Under the pieces are notes generated by a model. That model was not told where the DNA came from, searched no databases, and worked only from the letters and a program-made list of their open reading frames with translations. Made by a program: the position numbers and the translations under genes. From Undibacterium sp. YM2 (GTDB taxonomy: Bacteria > Pseudomonadota > Gammaproteobacteria > Burkholderiales > Burkholderiaceae_D), in the NCBI RefSeq assembly GCF_009937975.1, contig NZ_AP018441.1, positions 5,518,001 to 5,582,000 on the forward strand: DNA of 64,000 nt, given 5' to 3'. This document shows positions 26,401-33,753 of this stretch, in pieces. Positions within the stretch are counted from its first letter, which is position 1. Each line of letters starts with the position of its first letter.

Positions 26401-26475
26401 AGCGCTCCTGAACATGGAACCAGCCCAATAGACGAATTCATCAACACCTTCAAGAACAGAATTTACAACCGACAT
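23440..26475 (-). CDS. dotO: DotO/IcmB VirB4-like ATPase
   Basis: DotO (TraU in IncI) is the large VirB4-class ATPase on the cytoplasmic face. About 1011 residues matches Legionella IcmB at 1009. The N-terminal half is the VirB4-type domain, with Walker A KPGSGKSV near residue 515 (context DIIFAKPGSGKSVLSN) and a Walker B-like RVVFDEFHR near residue 815, then LLSQSMNDFDKEM and FVLDGGDAAQ. The ATG at 26475 has GGGGAAAAT just upstream; the TTG at 26490 is less likely. A terminator lies between it and icmD, so it may be transcribed separately. With DotB it forms the energy centre of the channel. Confidence 0.94.
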   Translation of the reverse strand: MSVVNSVLEGVDEFVYWAGSMFRSAASVYCELETTDDESTLVAKDGSLISFIRVDGARFLVGVEEFASIHRSLMQGIEAFFGNPGHHMQIVFGCDKDFVVRDITYALDGSRETARNLQMDVQDMFDAKVAHMSQYTSHEECYLVLWTHGSSMTKAEAAAATKEKVQFNKEHSVPIMKHSQYLFAAIRELRDRHGSFKRSVKLEMETAGLDCEILDAHTALRVARMSYDADYTDELWKPRLLGDKLSPRAFENPHPRDISDILYPRIEHQIMPRDAEELNGKWLRIGDRIIAPVHVYLFPKDINTFQRLFARLREADLPWRYSMMMEGGGVRGFGMKSMIAALISFASANNKLANNAVQALQNYQDMEGGTVVKVSMSFATWAPVGEEKLLRSREQRLARAIEGWGGIEVFDKSGDPFEGVASTLVGFSTKNMGTPAIAPLPDIVYMMPLQRPASSWKEGAVLFRSPDGKLWPYQPGSSKQTTWIDIIFAKPGSGKSVLSNMLNWAICVMPGLKRLPRISVIDIGPSSSGLISLVKDALPPNLKHLANYFRLRMTPEYAVNPFDTQLGYHYPIPQERAFLVNLLTLLTMPMGKTEPYDGMPDICGMVVDEAYRLYSPEKSPKRYSEHQDEKVDAAVRSLGLHTDEITTWWDITDELFRHGMVHEAILAQRFAVPNMNDLTSVVQDQSFRDVYTKPKTATSETIVDAFSRMIQSVLREYPVLTSTTRFDIGDTRIVAIDLDEVAKSGGAAADRRTGIMYMLGQFIGTRNFFFNEENLQECRPLYKTYHKGRVDEIKEDPKRVVFDEFHRTENSPVVRDQVLVYMREGRKWGVQVCLLSQSMNDFDKEMVEFATSIFVLDGGDAAQVKEIGDRFGLSKTARHALESGRVHPPRSGGSTFLAIFSTKKHRNEQLLTNTVGPMELWAFSTTRKDTILRDKLYRAIGSSKARRVLAENFPDGSAMDEIERRELARKSATGMIGEDDDTNIIEAMAEELLTYSHKKDHEEKKRAAALV

Positions 26476-26604
26476 ATTTTCCCCGATCAAATAGCGGTAC
26501 TCCAGATAATCGGTACATCACCCCTATCATCTGGAAACATCAAATGAGTCTCTCTGCATACACCCCGGTGCAACATGGACGTTGCATGGACACGGGATGG
26601 ATAT

Positions 26605-26640
26605 AAAAAAGCCCCGCAGACATGGCCTGCGAGGCTTTTT
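26605..26640 (-). terminator. Rho-independent terminator after icmD
   Basis: On the minus strand GCCTCGCAGG/CTGCGGGGC (one mismatch) is followed by six Ts. It lies 230 bases after the icmD stop and 130 bases before dotO, ending the icmD transcript. Confidence 0.75.
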
Positions 26641-26871
26641 GTGACTCTTGCAAATCACTGCCGTTCCGCCTGCAATGACTTCCATAATCCAGCCATGCCA
26701 ACTCGCATTAAGCCAGGCTGTATTTAGCCAAAGCCAGACATTCATCACGCCATTGTTCATGAGAAGACCTGAATGCCATATACCTTGCGCTCCAGATCCA
26801 CTTATGAAGATGGCCTGCTTTGTTTCCCGGCCTTACCGGCCCCGGCTTGCGCCAGAACCAGCATAAAAATA
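26641..26871. other. icmD 3' region, no gene seen
   Basis: About 230 bases between icmD and its terminator. Open frames on both strands lack ribosome sites. It would be a long 3' untranslated region, with room for a small RNA that cannot be recognised by eye. Confidence 0.35.
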
Positions 26872-27273
26872 TTAAGATGCGTAGCTGCTGTATTCGTAAG
26901 AAACGCGCGTGCTGCTTTGCGTACCACCCCACAGAGACTGACCAGCACTGGACATCAAGGATGGCAGATACAGCAGACCTGCAGCCACAGCCAGCATGAC
27001 GATAGGCGTGGACAGAGGTGTTTGCTGAGGATTGTCTTTATGTGCCTTGAATTTGAACATGGAGCCACCTGCCAGCGCTACACCAGCCATATAGCAGGCA
27101 CCCTGTATCATGACTTGCACGCCATTGATACTGTCTGACGCAGTCATCGCCACTTGACCGATGGATTTAGCCTGCGCGAACGCCAGTTCCGGGACCAGCG
27201 CTACTGCTACGCCTGCCGCCACGCCCAACACAACACCCAGCTTGCCTTTGATACTTTTGTTAAGTTTTTTCAT
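26872..27273 (-). CDS. icmD: DotP/IcmD membrane protein
   Basis: IcmD (DotP, TraR-like in IncI) is a small inner-membrane protein of the channel. The 133-residue product matches Legionella IcmD at 132. It has a signal-like first hydrophobic stretch (VVLGVAAGVAVALVPELAFA), then AMTASDSINGVQVMIQGACY, the hallmark GGSMFKFKAHKDNPQQTPLS and a second membrane segment LSTPIVMLAVAAGLLYLPSL. The ATG at 27273 follows AGGAG by seven bases. It has its own promoter in the 147-base gap after dotE and a terminator downstream, so it is probably a single-gene unit. Confidence 0.9.
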   Translation of the reverse strand: MKKLNKSIKGKLGVVLGVAAGVAVALVPELAFAQAKSIGQVAMTASDSINGVQVMIQGACYMAGVALAGGSMFKFKAHKDNPQQTPLSTPIVMLAVAAGLLYLPSLMSSAGQSLWGGTQSSTRVSYEYSSYAS

Positions 27274-27330
27274 GGAAACACTCCTAAGCTTTAGAAATAG
27301 ATGCAACAAAGTCCGGTAAGAACATCGTCA

Positions 27331-27359
27331 AGAATACCTTAGACAAAAAATGCTTTCAA
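27331..27359 (-). promoter_or_regulatory. Sigma-70-type promoter of icmD
   Basis: In minus sense TTGAAA (27354-27359), a 17-base spacer and TATTCT (27331-27336). The predicted transcript starts near 27324, about 50 bases before the icmD ATG. The 18-mer and the TTAAGACAAT box lie immediately upstream, in positions typical of activator sites. Confidence 0.6.
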
Positions 27360-27363
27360 GTTT

Positions 27364-27381
27364 TTATACAAACAAAAGTAA
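27364..27381. repeat. 18-mer shared with 13584-13601 (copy 2)
   Basis: TTATACAAACAAAAGTAA, identical to the copy at 13584-13601. Here it begins five bases upstream of the icmD -35 box. Confidence 0.45.
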
Positions 27382-27395
27382 AAATATTTTCCTTT

Positions 27396-27405
27396 TTAAG
27401 ACAAT
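27396..27405 (-). promoter_or_regulatory. Shared TTAAGACAAT box upstream of icmD
   Basis: TTAAGACAAT on the plus strand, 123-132 bases before the icmD ATG and 37 bases upstream of its -35. It is one of three copies found upstream of dotD, icmD and dotJ in the same orientation. Confidence 0.4.
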
Positions 27406-27420
27406 CTGCAAAGCCTGGTC

Positions 27421-28020
27421 TCAAGGTGTGAGGATAATGTTGCTGATGCCCAATGTTTTTTGCAGAATTTCTGAAAGTGCGACAATATTCAGGCAAAAAG
27501 TCCCACCTACCAGCAATACGATGGCGCGCTTGGCGGTGTCTTCCTTATGACCACCACCAGAACCCAGCATCTTCAGTGCATACCAGCCACGGGCAAATGC
27601 AATCAAACCTATCAGGTTAACGAAACCGATAACGACCCGCGCCGCCTTGATACCGTCCGCATCCAGTATGGAAGAGGTGGTGTAGGTCATGATGGTGCTG
27701 GTACCAAAGGTGGAAACCAGGAAGGTGTCGATGGAAGAAGACAGATAAAACATGCCGGTTGCGGCCAGCAATGTCATCACCACTGACATCGCCCCTTCAT
27801 CGGATTTTCTCTCCCCTATGCGCTTTAACTTGAACATGGAAAAACCAAACAGGAACATCGCCACGACAAAAGCGACGGCCTGCACGAAATTCCATAGCCC
27901 TGGTATGCTTTCACCAAAGGTCAGTAGCATGGTCAAGGCCGTCGGGCCTTGTGCAAAGGCTGGCGCTGCCAGCAAGGTGGCGGCTATGCCAGTAAAAAAT
28001 CGAAAGCGCGATGCTGACAT
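27421..28020 (-). CDS. dotE: DotE/IcmC membrane protein
   Basis: IcmC/DotE (TraQ-like) is an inner-membrane component, 194 residues in Legionella and 199 here from ATG 28020 (GGGGAC upstream; an ATG at 28041 is possible). A signal-like segment (FFTGIAATLLAAPAFA) is followed by three more hydrophobic segments. The second carries VVAMFLFGFSMFKLKRIGE, the same glycine-rich membrane edge and K-x-K pattern as IcmD, then MSVVMTLLAATGMFYLSSS and GFVNLIGLIAFARGWYALK. It starts 31 bases after the dotF stop and ends the dotJ-I-H-G-F-E operon. DotE and IcmD are related small proteins and lie side by side as in Legionella. Confidence 0.88.
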   Translation of the reverse strand: MSASRFRFFTGIAATLLAAPAFAQGPTALTMLLTFGESIPGLWNFVQAVAFVVAMFLFGFSMFKLKRIGERKSDEGAMSVVMTLLAATGMFYLSSSIDTFLVSTFGTSTIMTYTTSSILDADGIKAARVVIGFVNLIGLIAFARGWYALKMLGSGGGHKEDTAKRAIVLLVGGTFCLNIVALSEILQKTLGISNIILTP

Positions 28021-28051
28021 CAAAGTCCCCATAGCTGTCATCAGTTATTCA

Positions 28052-29176
28052 TCAGTTATATGTACGTCCACCTGCCTGGAAAGATTTTCTTTCGAAATCG
28101 ATTCTCTCCAGACGTCCCAGGCCTTCCATGTCACCTCCAAGCTCAACCTCATGGGTCAGGCCGTCACGGTCACGGTAAAGTACCCGGTCGCGCAAGATGG
28201 TCAGGCCTTGCAAGGACAAGGGCCTGGGCGTGGCATCCATTCCCTGTGTGCGTGCAGGCAAGCCTTGCACTTGTGCGACACTGCTTTTTGACGATGCGCG
28301 TGGCAATTCTGCTGCCACGGCGTTGCCTGGCCTGGCAGTGTCGAAAAGCATGACACGACCACCTGCAGACTGAACAGCCTGAGCGGGCTGAACTGACTGG
28401 CCTGACCTGGCATTCGCCTGCGTTGGTTCACGCTGCGCTTCCGGCAACCCTCCGGACTTATTGGATGCATTACAGAAAGCACGTCTGGGTTCGTATTTGC
28501 AAAGTTCAGCTTCCAGGCGCAATTTAGTCAGGCCGAGGTCATTCACCCGCCCTTCCAGCATGCTGACATATTGCTCCCGCTTCTGTGCATCCTGGCTTGG
28601 TGCATAGGTTGGAGCAACTGCTGCGCTTTGCAAGACAGGCCTTGTCACCATCGTATTTGCTGTTTGTGCAGGTACAGCTACCGGGGCAGGGGCAGGCGCT
28701 GCCGTTGTGGCCGTAGTTGCCGCTGCAACAGGTGCAGCCGGATTGCTGCCATTGCGGTTTTTGAGCTGCGCCAGCGCAGCCAGGTCATCATTCTGGGGCT
28801 GACTGGCAGATGCGGCTGCGGTTTCAGCCGCAGGCTTATCTGCCGCCGCTGCCACTGGTTTGTCTTTTGCCTCGGCCTCTCGCTTCTTGCGTTCAGCATC
28901 TTCCTTTTGATTTTTGTATGCCTGCTGCTGCCGCATGCGCTCACCGTTTTGCGCGGCCTGGAATTGCATGTACTGGTAGTAACCATAGACACCCATGACG
29001 AAGAGCATGAGGCCACCCATGACCAGGTACATGGTCTTGTTATTATTTTTTGTTGCTGCCGCCGACATAGGCACTACTTTGTTTTCTGGCTCTGTCTTAA
29101 CAGTCTGTGAAGAAGCAGTACCGGCATTTTCATCATGCTCGCCTGAAAGGCCATCCCAGTCATTCATACCCATCAT
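28052..29176 (-). CDS. dotF: DotF/IcmG-like core protein
   Basis: A 374-residue bitopic protein: a cytoplasmic N-terminus of about 50 residues, one membrane segment (TMYLVMGGLMLFVMGVYGYY), a coiled-coil Gln/Lys/Arg/Glu stretch, a long Ala/Pro/Thr linker, a second coiled coil near residues 190-220, and a C-terminal beta domain (LSLQGLTILRDRVLYRDRDG and FERKSFQAGGRTYN). This layout and the position between dotG and dotE fit IcmG/DotF (TraP in IncI). It is longer than Legionella's 269 residues because of the linker. Identity rests largely on synteny and layout, since the family is poorly conserved. AAGGAATAA precedes the ATG. Confidence 0.78.
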   Translation of the reverse strand: MMGMNDWDGLSGEHDENAGTASSQTVKTEPENKVVPMSAAATKNNNKTMYLVMGGLMLFVMGVYGYYQYMQFQAAQNGERMRQQQAYKNQKEDAERKKREAEAKDKPVAAAADKPAAETAAASASQPQNDDLAALAQLKNRNGSNPAAPVAAATTATTAAPAPAPVAVPAQTANTMVTRPVLQSAAVAPTYAPSQDAQKREQYVSMLEGRVNDLGLTKLRLEAELCKYEPRRAFCNASNKSGGLPEAQREPTQANARSGQSVQPAQAVQSAGGRVMLFDTARPGNAVAAELPRASSKSSVAQVQGLPARTQGMDATPRPLSLQGLTILRDRVLYRDRDGLTHEVELGGDMEGLGRLERIDFERKSFQAGGRTYN

Positions 29177-29241
29177 TTATTCCTTATCTTCAATTTACTT
29201 TTGGCTTTGCGGTCAAAAATGAAAATCCGTTTTACCAGCTA

Positions 29242-30699
29242 CTAGCGCTGACCATACACAGGGATTTGCCCATACACTGCGGGCTGGCCACCATAGGCTG
29301 GCTGAGGATAGGCAGGTTGCGGCACATATACTTGCTGCTGACCATACATGGCTGGCGGCTGGACAGGCGGCATAGGAAGCGCAGGTGCATAGGCATTTGC
29401 AACTGCGGCCTGTGCAGCGGCCTGCCTTGCACCATTTGCCGTAGCAGCGCCCGGTGCAGGCCCGCTATTATCAGCATTAACACCTTCGACATAGACGATG
29501 TCAGCCGCGACCAGCAGACCTATCTCTGTTTGTGAATACACTTCCAGGGTATTTGGCCTGTTGGTATACGGTGCCAGCGTGCTGGCAACACGGTTCATGG
29601 TTTTTGCGGCACCACGGGCGATCAATTGCTTGTTGTTAAGCTCTGACTGCGTCACGATGGTCGGCGAACCATTCTGGCCATAAATAACCGTCGAATTATT
29701 TTGCGCCTTGCCTTCTGCATAACCCTGGGCAAAATCAACGATGGCAGCCAGCCCGAATTTGGTCAGCAAATGCCTGTCTACATTATCGGCAACCGCTGCA
29801 CGTTTCGTATCACGATCGACAGCAAAAATTTTGACGGGGATGGAACGCTCAAACTTGGGATGGTTCAGCGAGGTAAATTGAATCACGGCTTTTTCTGAGT
29901 AAGGCGCAGTTTGCCCGGACAGTGCACCGAGCAACTTGCCGCCCTTGAATGGCCCACTCAGGATGTAGGCGGTGACGGCACTGGGCTCATCCGTATTCAT
30001 GCCTATATCGATGCTGCCATAGAAAATATCGCCTGCCCTGGCAAAGACCTGGCCTTTCTTTTGTGTCTCGGCCTTGCCAACTTGCTGCTCATGAACATCT
30101 TTTTCTTTTTTCTCACCCTGGGCACTCTCACTGCCTACATAGGCCGTATAGAAAACCCTGGAGCCCGGCTCCCATACCTCATTGATCTTGGCTTTGTCGG
30201 CAGTCAGCTTGCGCTTCCATTCATCGACTTTTTTCTGTTGGGCAGCTTCTGCATCACGGATATCCTGCTCACTGGGTTCGCGTGGCCCTGCATACCTGGC
30301 ATAGCCATTGTCTGCATTGCGCGCCGCATACATGCTGGGGTCTATGCCGTTGCCAGTACTGGCAGCAGACGCAGGAGCAACGTCTGGGCGCATCGTTGCA
30401 ATAAAGGTCTGCCCGCTTGACTCTGCCCGCTTGGCCGCATCTTCGTTGGCAGTCTTGCGCAAGTCAGACTGCTGAGCATCGACTTTATTGGGGTCAATGG
30501 CGGTTTTTTTATTCGCATCGGCAGGCAGGGCTGCGGTGCTGGTGGGTTCGCTCGACTCCTTGCTCATGGAATTTTTCTTGATCATGCCATTGACTGCCAG
30601 TGCAATACCGGCGACCAGGACAACGGCAACACCAATGACCATCATGCGGGATTTAGGATTTGCCAGGAAAGCCATTCCGCCTGTTTTCTTTTCTGCCAT
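29242..30699 (-). CDS. dotG: DotG/IcmE core channel protein, compact form
   Basis: DotG (TraO; VirB10-like C-terminus) spans both membranes. One membrane segment near residues 19-36 is followed by a charged periplasmic helix region (residues 140-180: RDAEAAQQKKVDEWKRKLTA) and the conserved C-terminal beta-barrel domain (GDIFYGSIDIGMNTDEPS, TAYILSGPFKGGKLLGALSG, then GLLVAADIVYVEGVNADNSG), ending in a Pro/Tyr/Gln-rich tail with repeats of the YGQ/PQPAY type. At 485 residues it lacks the roughly 500-residue repeat region of Legionella DotG (about 1048) and is close to IncI TraO in size. It directly abuts the dotH stop, supporting tight coupling. Confidence 0.92.
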   Translation of the reverse strand: MAEKKTGGMAFLANPKSRMMVIGVAVVLVAGIALAVNGMIKKNSMSKESSEPTSTAALPADANKKTAIDPNKVDAQQSDLRKTANEDAAKRAESSGQTFIATMRPDVAPASAASTGNGIDPSMYAARNADNGYARYAGPREPSEQDIRDAEAAQQKKVDEWKRKLTADKAKINEVWEPGSRVFYTAYVGSESAQGEKKEKDVHEQQVGKAETQKKGQVFARAGDIFYGSIDIGMNTDEPSAVTAYILSGPFKGGKLLGALSGQTAPYSEKAVIQFTSLNHPKFERSIPVKIFAVDRDTKRAAVADNVDRHLLTKFGLAAIVDFAQGYAEGKAQNNSTVIYGQNGSPTIVTQSELNNKQLIARGAAKTMNRVASTLAPYTNRPNTLEVYSQTEIGLLVAADIVYVEGVNADNSGPAPGAATANGARQAAAQAAVANAYAPALPMPPVQPPAMYGQQQVYVPQPAYPQPAYGGQPAVYGQIPVYGQR

Positions 30700-31791
30700 T
30701 TAAAACCCCGACACGCGTAATTCAACACTCTTACCTTCTTGCGCCGCATAGATCACCGGCGTACGCGCAGGAAGCTCATAAACATTGGTACCATCAATCG
30801 AGGACATGGTTCCTGTCCATGATGGTGAGCGCACTGAAGTCTTGTTGGTCAGGCGCAAATACATTTTTCCATCCAGCATCCAGGCCCTGGCATCTGCCCC
30901 CTCAACCCTGAGTTCCTGTGCTTTTTCTGGCACCACGCCATTGAGCATGGAGAACATCGAAGAAGAAGCCTCAGGCGGCATTTGCTTTTCTATCAGGGCA
31001 GCGGCATTCGGTCCGCGTACAGGCATCCTCGCGTCCAGACGCACATCAGTTTCTTTTTGACCGGTGACCAGGCGCACAAAGACTGGTGTGCTCATGCCTG
31101 CCAGGAAAACTTTCAAATTGCCGTAGGCATAATCCTTGATAGGTTCCAGGGCAATTTCATGCGGATTATTATTCGGATGAAATTCCACAGCAAACATGGT
31201 CTTGGAAGGAGCCGCAAATTTGACGACAGGCCAGGGATTGCCCGTTGAATCCGTGAACAGCAAGGACGAGTTTTCATTGACGTTCAGGCGCATCACCGGG
31301 ATCACCGAGCCAGGCTGCAAGTTCACAATCACCGAAGAAATCACCGCCCTGTGCATCTGCCCGTCAGGCGTGCGCACCGAACGCTTGAAATCATCAATAC
31401 GGTCGTAATAGCGATTGATTTCATCACGGCTGAAAGTCACGGTTTCATCGAGCAACTCATCAAAGGCCTGCTCTTTGGGATCGCGGAACTGCGGCATCTT
31501 GAGTTTGGTACGTGGTTTCGCATAACCATCTGGTGACGGCAGCATGGCAGGGTCGCTATACCTGGCATTCAGTTCAGATGCTGTCAATCTCGCTGCGCTG
31601 GCAGGGCTGGCCTGCTGCATTGACTCTGCAGGTGCGGGTGGTAAGGCACTGGGCAGGGCCATTTCACCGGGTTTGGTTTGTGACTTGGCAGGCGGAGCCT
31701 CGGCACCAGCCTGTCTGGCCAAAGCGGCAGTACCAAGCAACCCCATGAAGAGTGCGCAGGCAAGCTGGATATTTCTATTCTTATTCATCAT
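30700..31791 (-). CDS. dotH: DotH/IcmK outer-membrane core protein
   Basis: DotH (TraN in IncI) forms the outer-membrane ring with DotC and DotD. From ATG 31791 (AGG six bases upstream) it has 363 residues, as in Legionella (360). A signal peptide (ALFMGLLGTAALA) precedes a Pro/Ala linker, then the family core: VIVNLQPGSVIPVMRLN, SSLLFTDSTGNPWPVVKF, EIALEPIKDYAYGNLKVFLA and DVRLDARMPVRGPNA. The last domain ends RTPVIYAAQEGKSVELRVSG. It is placed between dotI and dotG in the canonical order. Confidence 0.94.
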   Translation of the reverse strand: MMNKNRNIQLACALFMGLLGTAALARQAGAEAPPAKSQTKPGEMALPSALPPAPAESMQQASPASAARLTASELNARYSDPAMLPSPDGYAKPRTKLKMPQFRDPKEQAFDELLDETVTFSRDEINRYYDRIDDFKRSVRTPDGQMHRAVISSVIVNLQPGSVIPVMRLNVNENSSLLFTDSTGNPWPVVKFAAPSKTMFAVEFHPNNNPHEIALEPIKDYAYGNLKVFLAGMSTPVFVRLVTGQKETDVRLDARMPVRGPNAAALIEKQMPPEASSSMFSMLNGVVPEKAQELRVEGADARAWMLDGKMYLRLTNKTSVRSPSWTGTMSSIDGTNVYELPARTPVIYAAQEGKSVELRVSGF

Positions 31792-31804
31792 CAACGACCT
31801 CAAA

Positions 31805-32530
31805 TCACCGCTCGAATGTACTGAAGCTATCAATCACCACGCCGCGCGGGTTCTCCAATGGAGAAATGGCACGCAGGTTCATCTTGATGATCAGTTTTTG
31901 CTTGATAGGACTTTGTCCGAAAGGCGTGTAAGTCACATCGATCGGCATTTCTACTTTCCACATATAGATACCATTCACCGGTGCCTCGCCAGTAATCACA
32001 GGACTGCTGCTGACAACGGCGGACACCAGCATGGATTTTTCCTTGACGGTCTGCAACGTGCCTGATTTATCCAGCTGGTCCATGTATGCCTGCCAGCCCT
32101 CGGCACTGAAATAATCGACATTGCTCTGGAACTGCCTGCGGTAATTCACATAGTCATAAGTAAAAATCGAAGTGACCGACTCAGCAGCCCAGGTCAGCAA
32201 GGCATTCTTGGAGATGGTGGGGCGGCTGATGGGGCGCAATTCAATAATGCGTCCATCATTTTCTGCGGCGATATACAAGGGCTTGGGGGGATTGCGGTAA
32301 ACATCGTACAAGGCATACGCCAGCAGGATAGTCAGCACCAGCAGACCTGCCACAATTTTCTGGATAAAGCGGTAACGGTCGAGATAAAACTCGGCGCGTG
32401 CCATATTCAGTTCAGGCTGCCCTGTGGTTTCCCTGGTATTGCCGCCTGCAAGCGACGCGTCAACTGCATGCACAGGCGGCTTGGTTTCCGCCTTGGCTGG
32501 CAATTGTTGTTGAGCTATGGAGCCAGACAT
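31805..32530 (-). CDS. dotI: DotI/IcmL inner-membrane protein
   Basis: DotI (TraM in IncI) forms an inner-membrane subcomplex with DotJ and has a VirB8-like periplasmic domain. The 241-residue protein has a polar N-terminus, one membrane segment near residues 57-76 (IVAGLLVLTILLAYALYDVY), then the conserved PLYIAAENDGRIIELRPISR and LTWAAESVTSIFTYDYVNYR blocks and MLVSAVVSSSPVITGEAPVN. Legionella DotI has 212 residues. AGAGGATC precedes the ATG. It follows dotJ by 29 bases and precedes dotH. Confidence 0.94.
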   Translation of the reverse strand: MSGSIAQQQLPAKAETKPPVHAVDASLAGGNTRETTGQPELNMARAEFYLDRYRFIQKIVAGLLVLTILLAYALYDVYRNPPKPLYIAAENDGRIIELRPISRPTISKNALLTWAAESVTSIFTYDYVNYRRQFQSNVDYFSAEGWQAYMDQLDKSGTLQTVKEKSMLVSAVVSSSPVITGEAPVNGIYMWKVEMPIDVTYTPFGQSPIKQKLIIKMNLRAISPLENPRGVVIDSFSTFER

Positions 32531-32559
32531 CTTGATCCTCTTACACGTTATTGATACGC

Positions 32560-32880
32560 TTATTCAACATTTGCTGCTGCGCCTGCTGGCGCATTCGCTG
32601 CCTTGGCGGCCCTGGCAGACTTTACCTGGCCGACAGTGTCAAACTGCTTCAATTTCACCAATAAGCCATTGCGCGTGGTGGCATACAAATCACGCTGGGG
32701 AAAACTGGCATATACCAGGAACATCGCCACCACCAGGACTATGTCCAGACCGACCAGGCCTATCGCCAGGACAGTCATGCGGCGGAAGTTATCCCTATAA
32801 AATTCAAAGCCATAACGCCTGGTCTTTTTGACCACAGGCTTGGGCGTTGGCGGTGCTGATGTTGCAGGGTCTTTTTTCAT
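32560..32880 (-). CDS. dotJ: DotJ/IcmM inner-membrane protein
   Basis: DotJ is the short paralogue of DotI that lacks its periplasmic VirB8-like domain. The 106-residue protein (94 in Legionella) has a polar N-terminus, the block RYGFEFYRDNFRRMTVLAIG that parallels the RFYRD element of DotI, one membrane segment (VGLDIVLVVAMFLVYASF) and RDLYATTRNGLLVKLKQFD, again matching DotI. It is the first gene of the dotJ-I-H-G-F-E operon, with a 376-base upstream gap containing the TTAAGACAAT box. Its ribosome site is weak (GAAGAA). Confidence 0.9.
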   Translation of the reverse strand: MKKDPATSAPPTPKPVVKKTRRYGFEFYRDNFRRMTVLAIGLVGLDIVLVVAMFLVYASFPQRDLYATTRNGLLVKLKQFDTVGQVKSARAAKAANAPAGAAANVE

Positions 32881-32992
32881 AGAAAAATTTAGAATTCTTC
32901 AATAATCTTATCATGTCAATTTATGAAAACAAAGGCCAGATAAGGTTTTTTCGACATTTATTCCAAATTCTACCAGCTTTACAATTAAATTA

Positions 32993-33005
32993 TTAAGACA
33001 ATGAT
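32993..33005 (-). promoter_or_regulatory. Shared TTAAGACAAT box upstream of dotJ
   Basis: TTAAGACAATGAT on the plus strand, 113-125 bases before the dotJ ATG; 13 bases identical to the dotD copy. Confidence 0.4.
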
Positions 33006-33210
33006 GGTAAAAAACATCTTGTTTGTAACAAGGCAGCGAAATACTGTCAGCTGGCAACCATGAAGGGAGTTTTCGGAGGGAAATATTTCAAAAAAATAAA
33101 GCCGAGAGTAAAGCTGAAAAGCAAGCGTCAATTCCATGTCTTGAAGAAACAATGGGACATGCAGAAAGAAATCTTCACCATCAATCATGTTTGCGCATGA
33201 CTTGCTTCAA

Positions 33211-33238
33211 ATCACCCTGTATCAGAGGCCAGGGTGAT
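33211..33238 (-). terminator. Hairpin after the accessory operon
   Basis: ATCACCCTG/CAGGGTGAT stem with a ten-base loop and only three Ts after it on the minus strand, 20 bases past the stop of the 33257-33691 gene. A weak terminator separating the accessory genes from the dotJ operon. Confidence 0.45.
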
Positions 33239-33256
33239 GCAGGCACCTAGATCCGG

Positions 33257-33691
33257 CTATTCCTGCAACATTTCCCGTATCATTGCGAGGCGATTCAGAT
33301 ACACGGCCTCGCCATTGGCATCATCAGACACAGCCGGAGAAAAATATTCATCCTTCATCTTGTCGAACAAAGTCTCCTGCACGGCCCTGACTGCCTGGTC
33401 TTCTGCGACAAATGGCAGCAGTGGCAAGGCCCGCCCGAAAGGAAAATTGGTCGCACAACGGTTCAGCACCTGTATTACGCCGTACAGGGCCTCCAGCGCT
33501 TCCGCCAGCTTTGCGCCACCATCAGCAGGTAAATCTGCGGCCATGGCAGGGCTGTTCTGCTGCAAATGCCGGTAGTATTCAGCAGCCAGGCCTTCCGGGA
33601 CCTGTATCGACTGGTATAGCTGCAGAGCCCTTTCCACATGAGGTTTGTGCAGGTTGTGCAGGGCTTCGACTAATTGATCTATCAATGGCAT
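33257..33691 (-). CDS. Unknown small acidic soluble protein
   Basis: A 144-residue helical protein with no signal peptide or membrane segment, acidic overall and rich in Leu/Ala (VEALHNLHKPHVERALQLYQ, LAEALEALYGVIQVLNRC). It is the only clearly cytoplasmic product of the accessory arm and lies just upstream of the dotJ operon. Small acidic proteins next to Dot/Icm genes are often adaptors, but no similarity to IcmS, IcmW or IcmQ is visible. The ribosome site is weak (GGAA). Confidence 0.6.
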   Translation of the reverse strand: MPLIDQLVEALHNLHKPHVERALQLYQSIQVPEGLAAEYYRHLQQNSPAMAADLPADGGAKLAEALEALYGVIQVLNRCATNFPFGRALPLLPFVAEDQAVRAVQETLFDKMKDEYFSPAVSDDANGEAVYLNRLAMIREMLQE

Positions 33692-33753
33692 GGCATGTAT
33701 TCCAGGTGATATATTTTGCAGTAGCTGATTGGGGTCAGCTTATTTAAGATAAA

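Larger units (their letters stand above)
32881..33256. other. Promoter region of the dotJ operon
   Basis: 376 AT-rich bases without a supported gene; a 67-codon minus-strand frame (32985-33188) overlaps the box and has no ribosome site. The stretch near 32908-32935 (minus sense TTGTTT-16 bases-TAAGAT) is a possible but weak promoter. The box and a hairpin are listed separately. Confidence 0.4.

Noticed and set aside
32985..33188. Minus-strand 67-codon frame upstream of dotJ
   Set aside because: No ribosome site, overlaps the shared regulatory box and has an odd aromatic composition.
33257..33691. IcmS or IcmW adaptor
   Set aside because: Size and charge fit, but none of the sequence patterns I know from these families can be matched.
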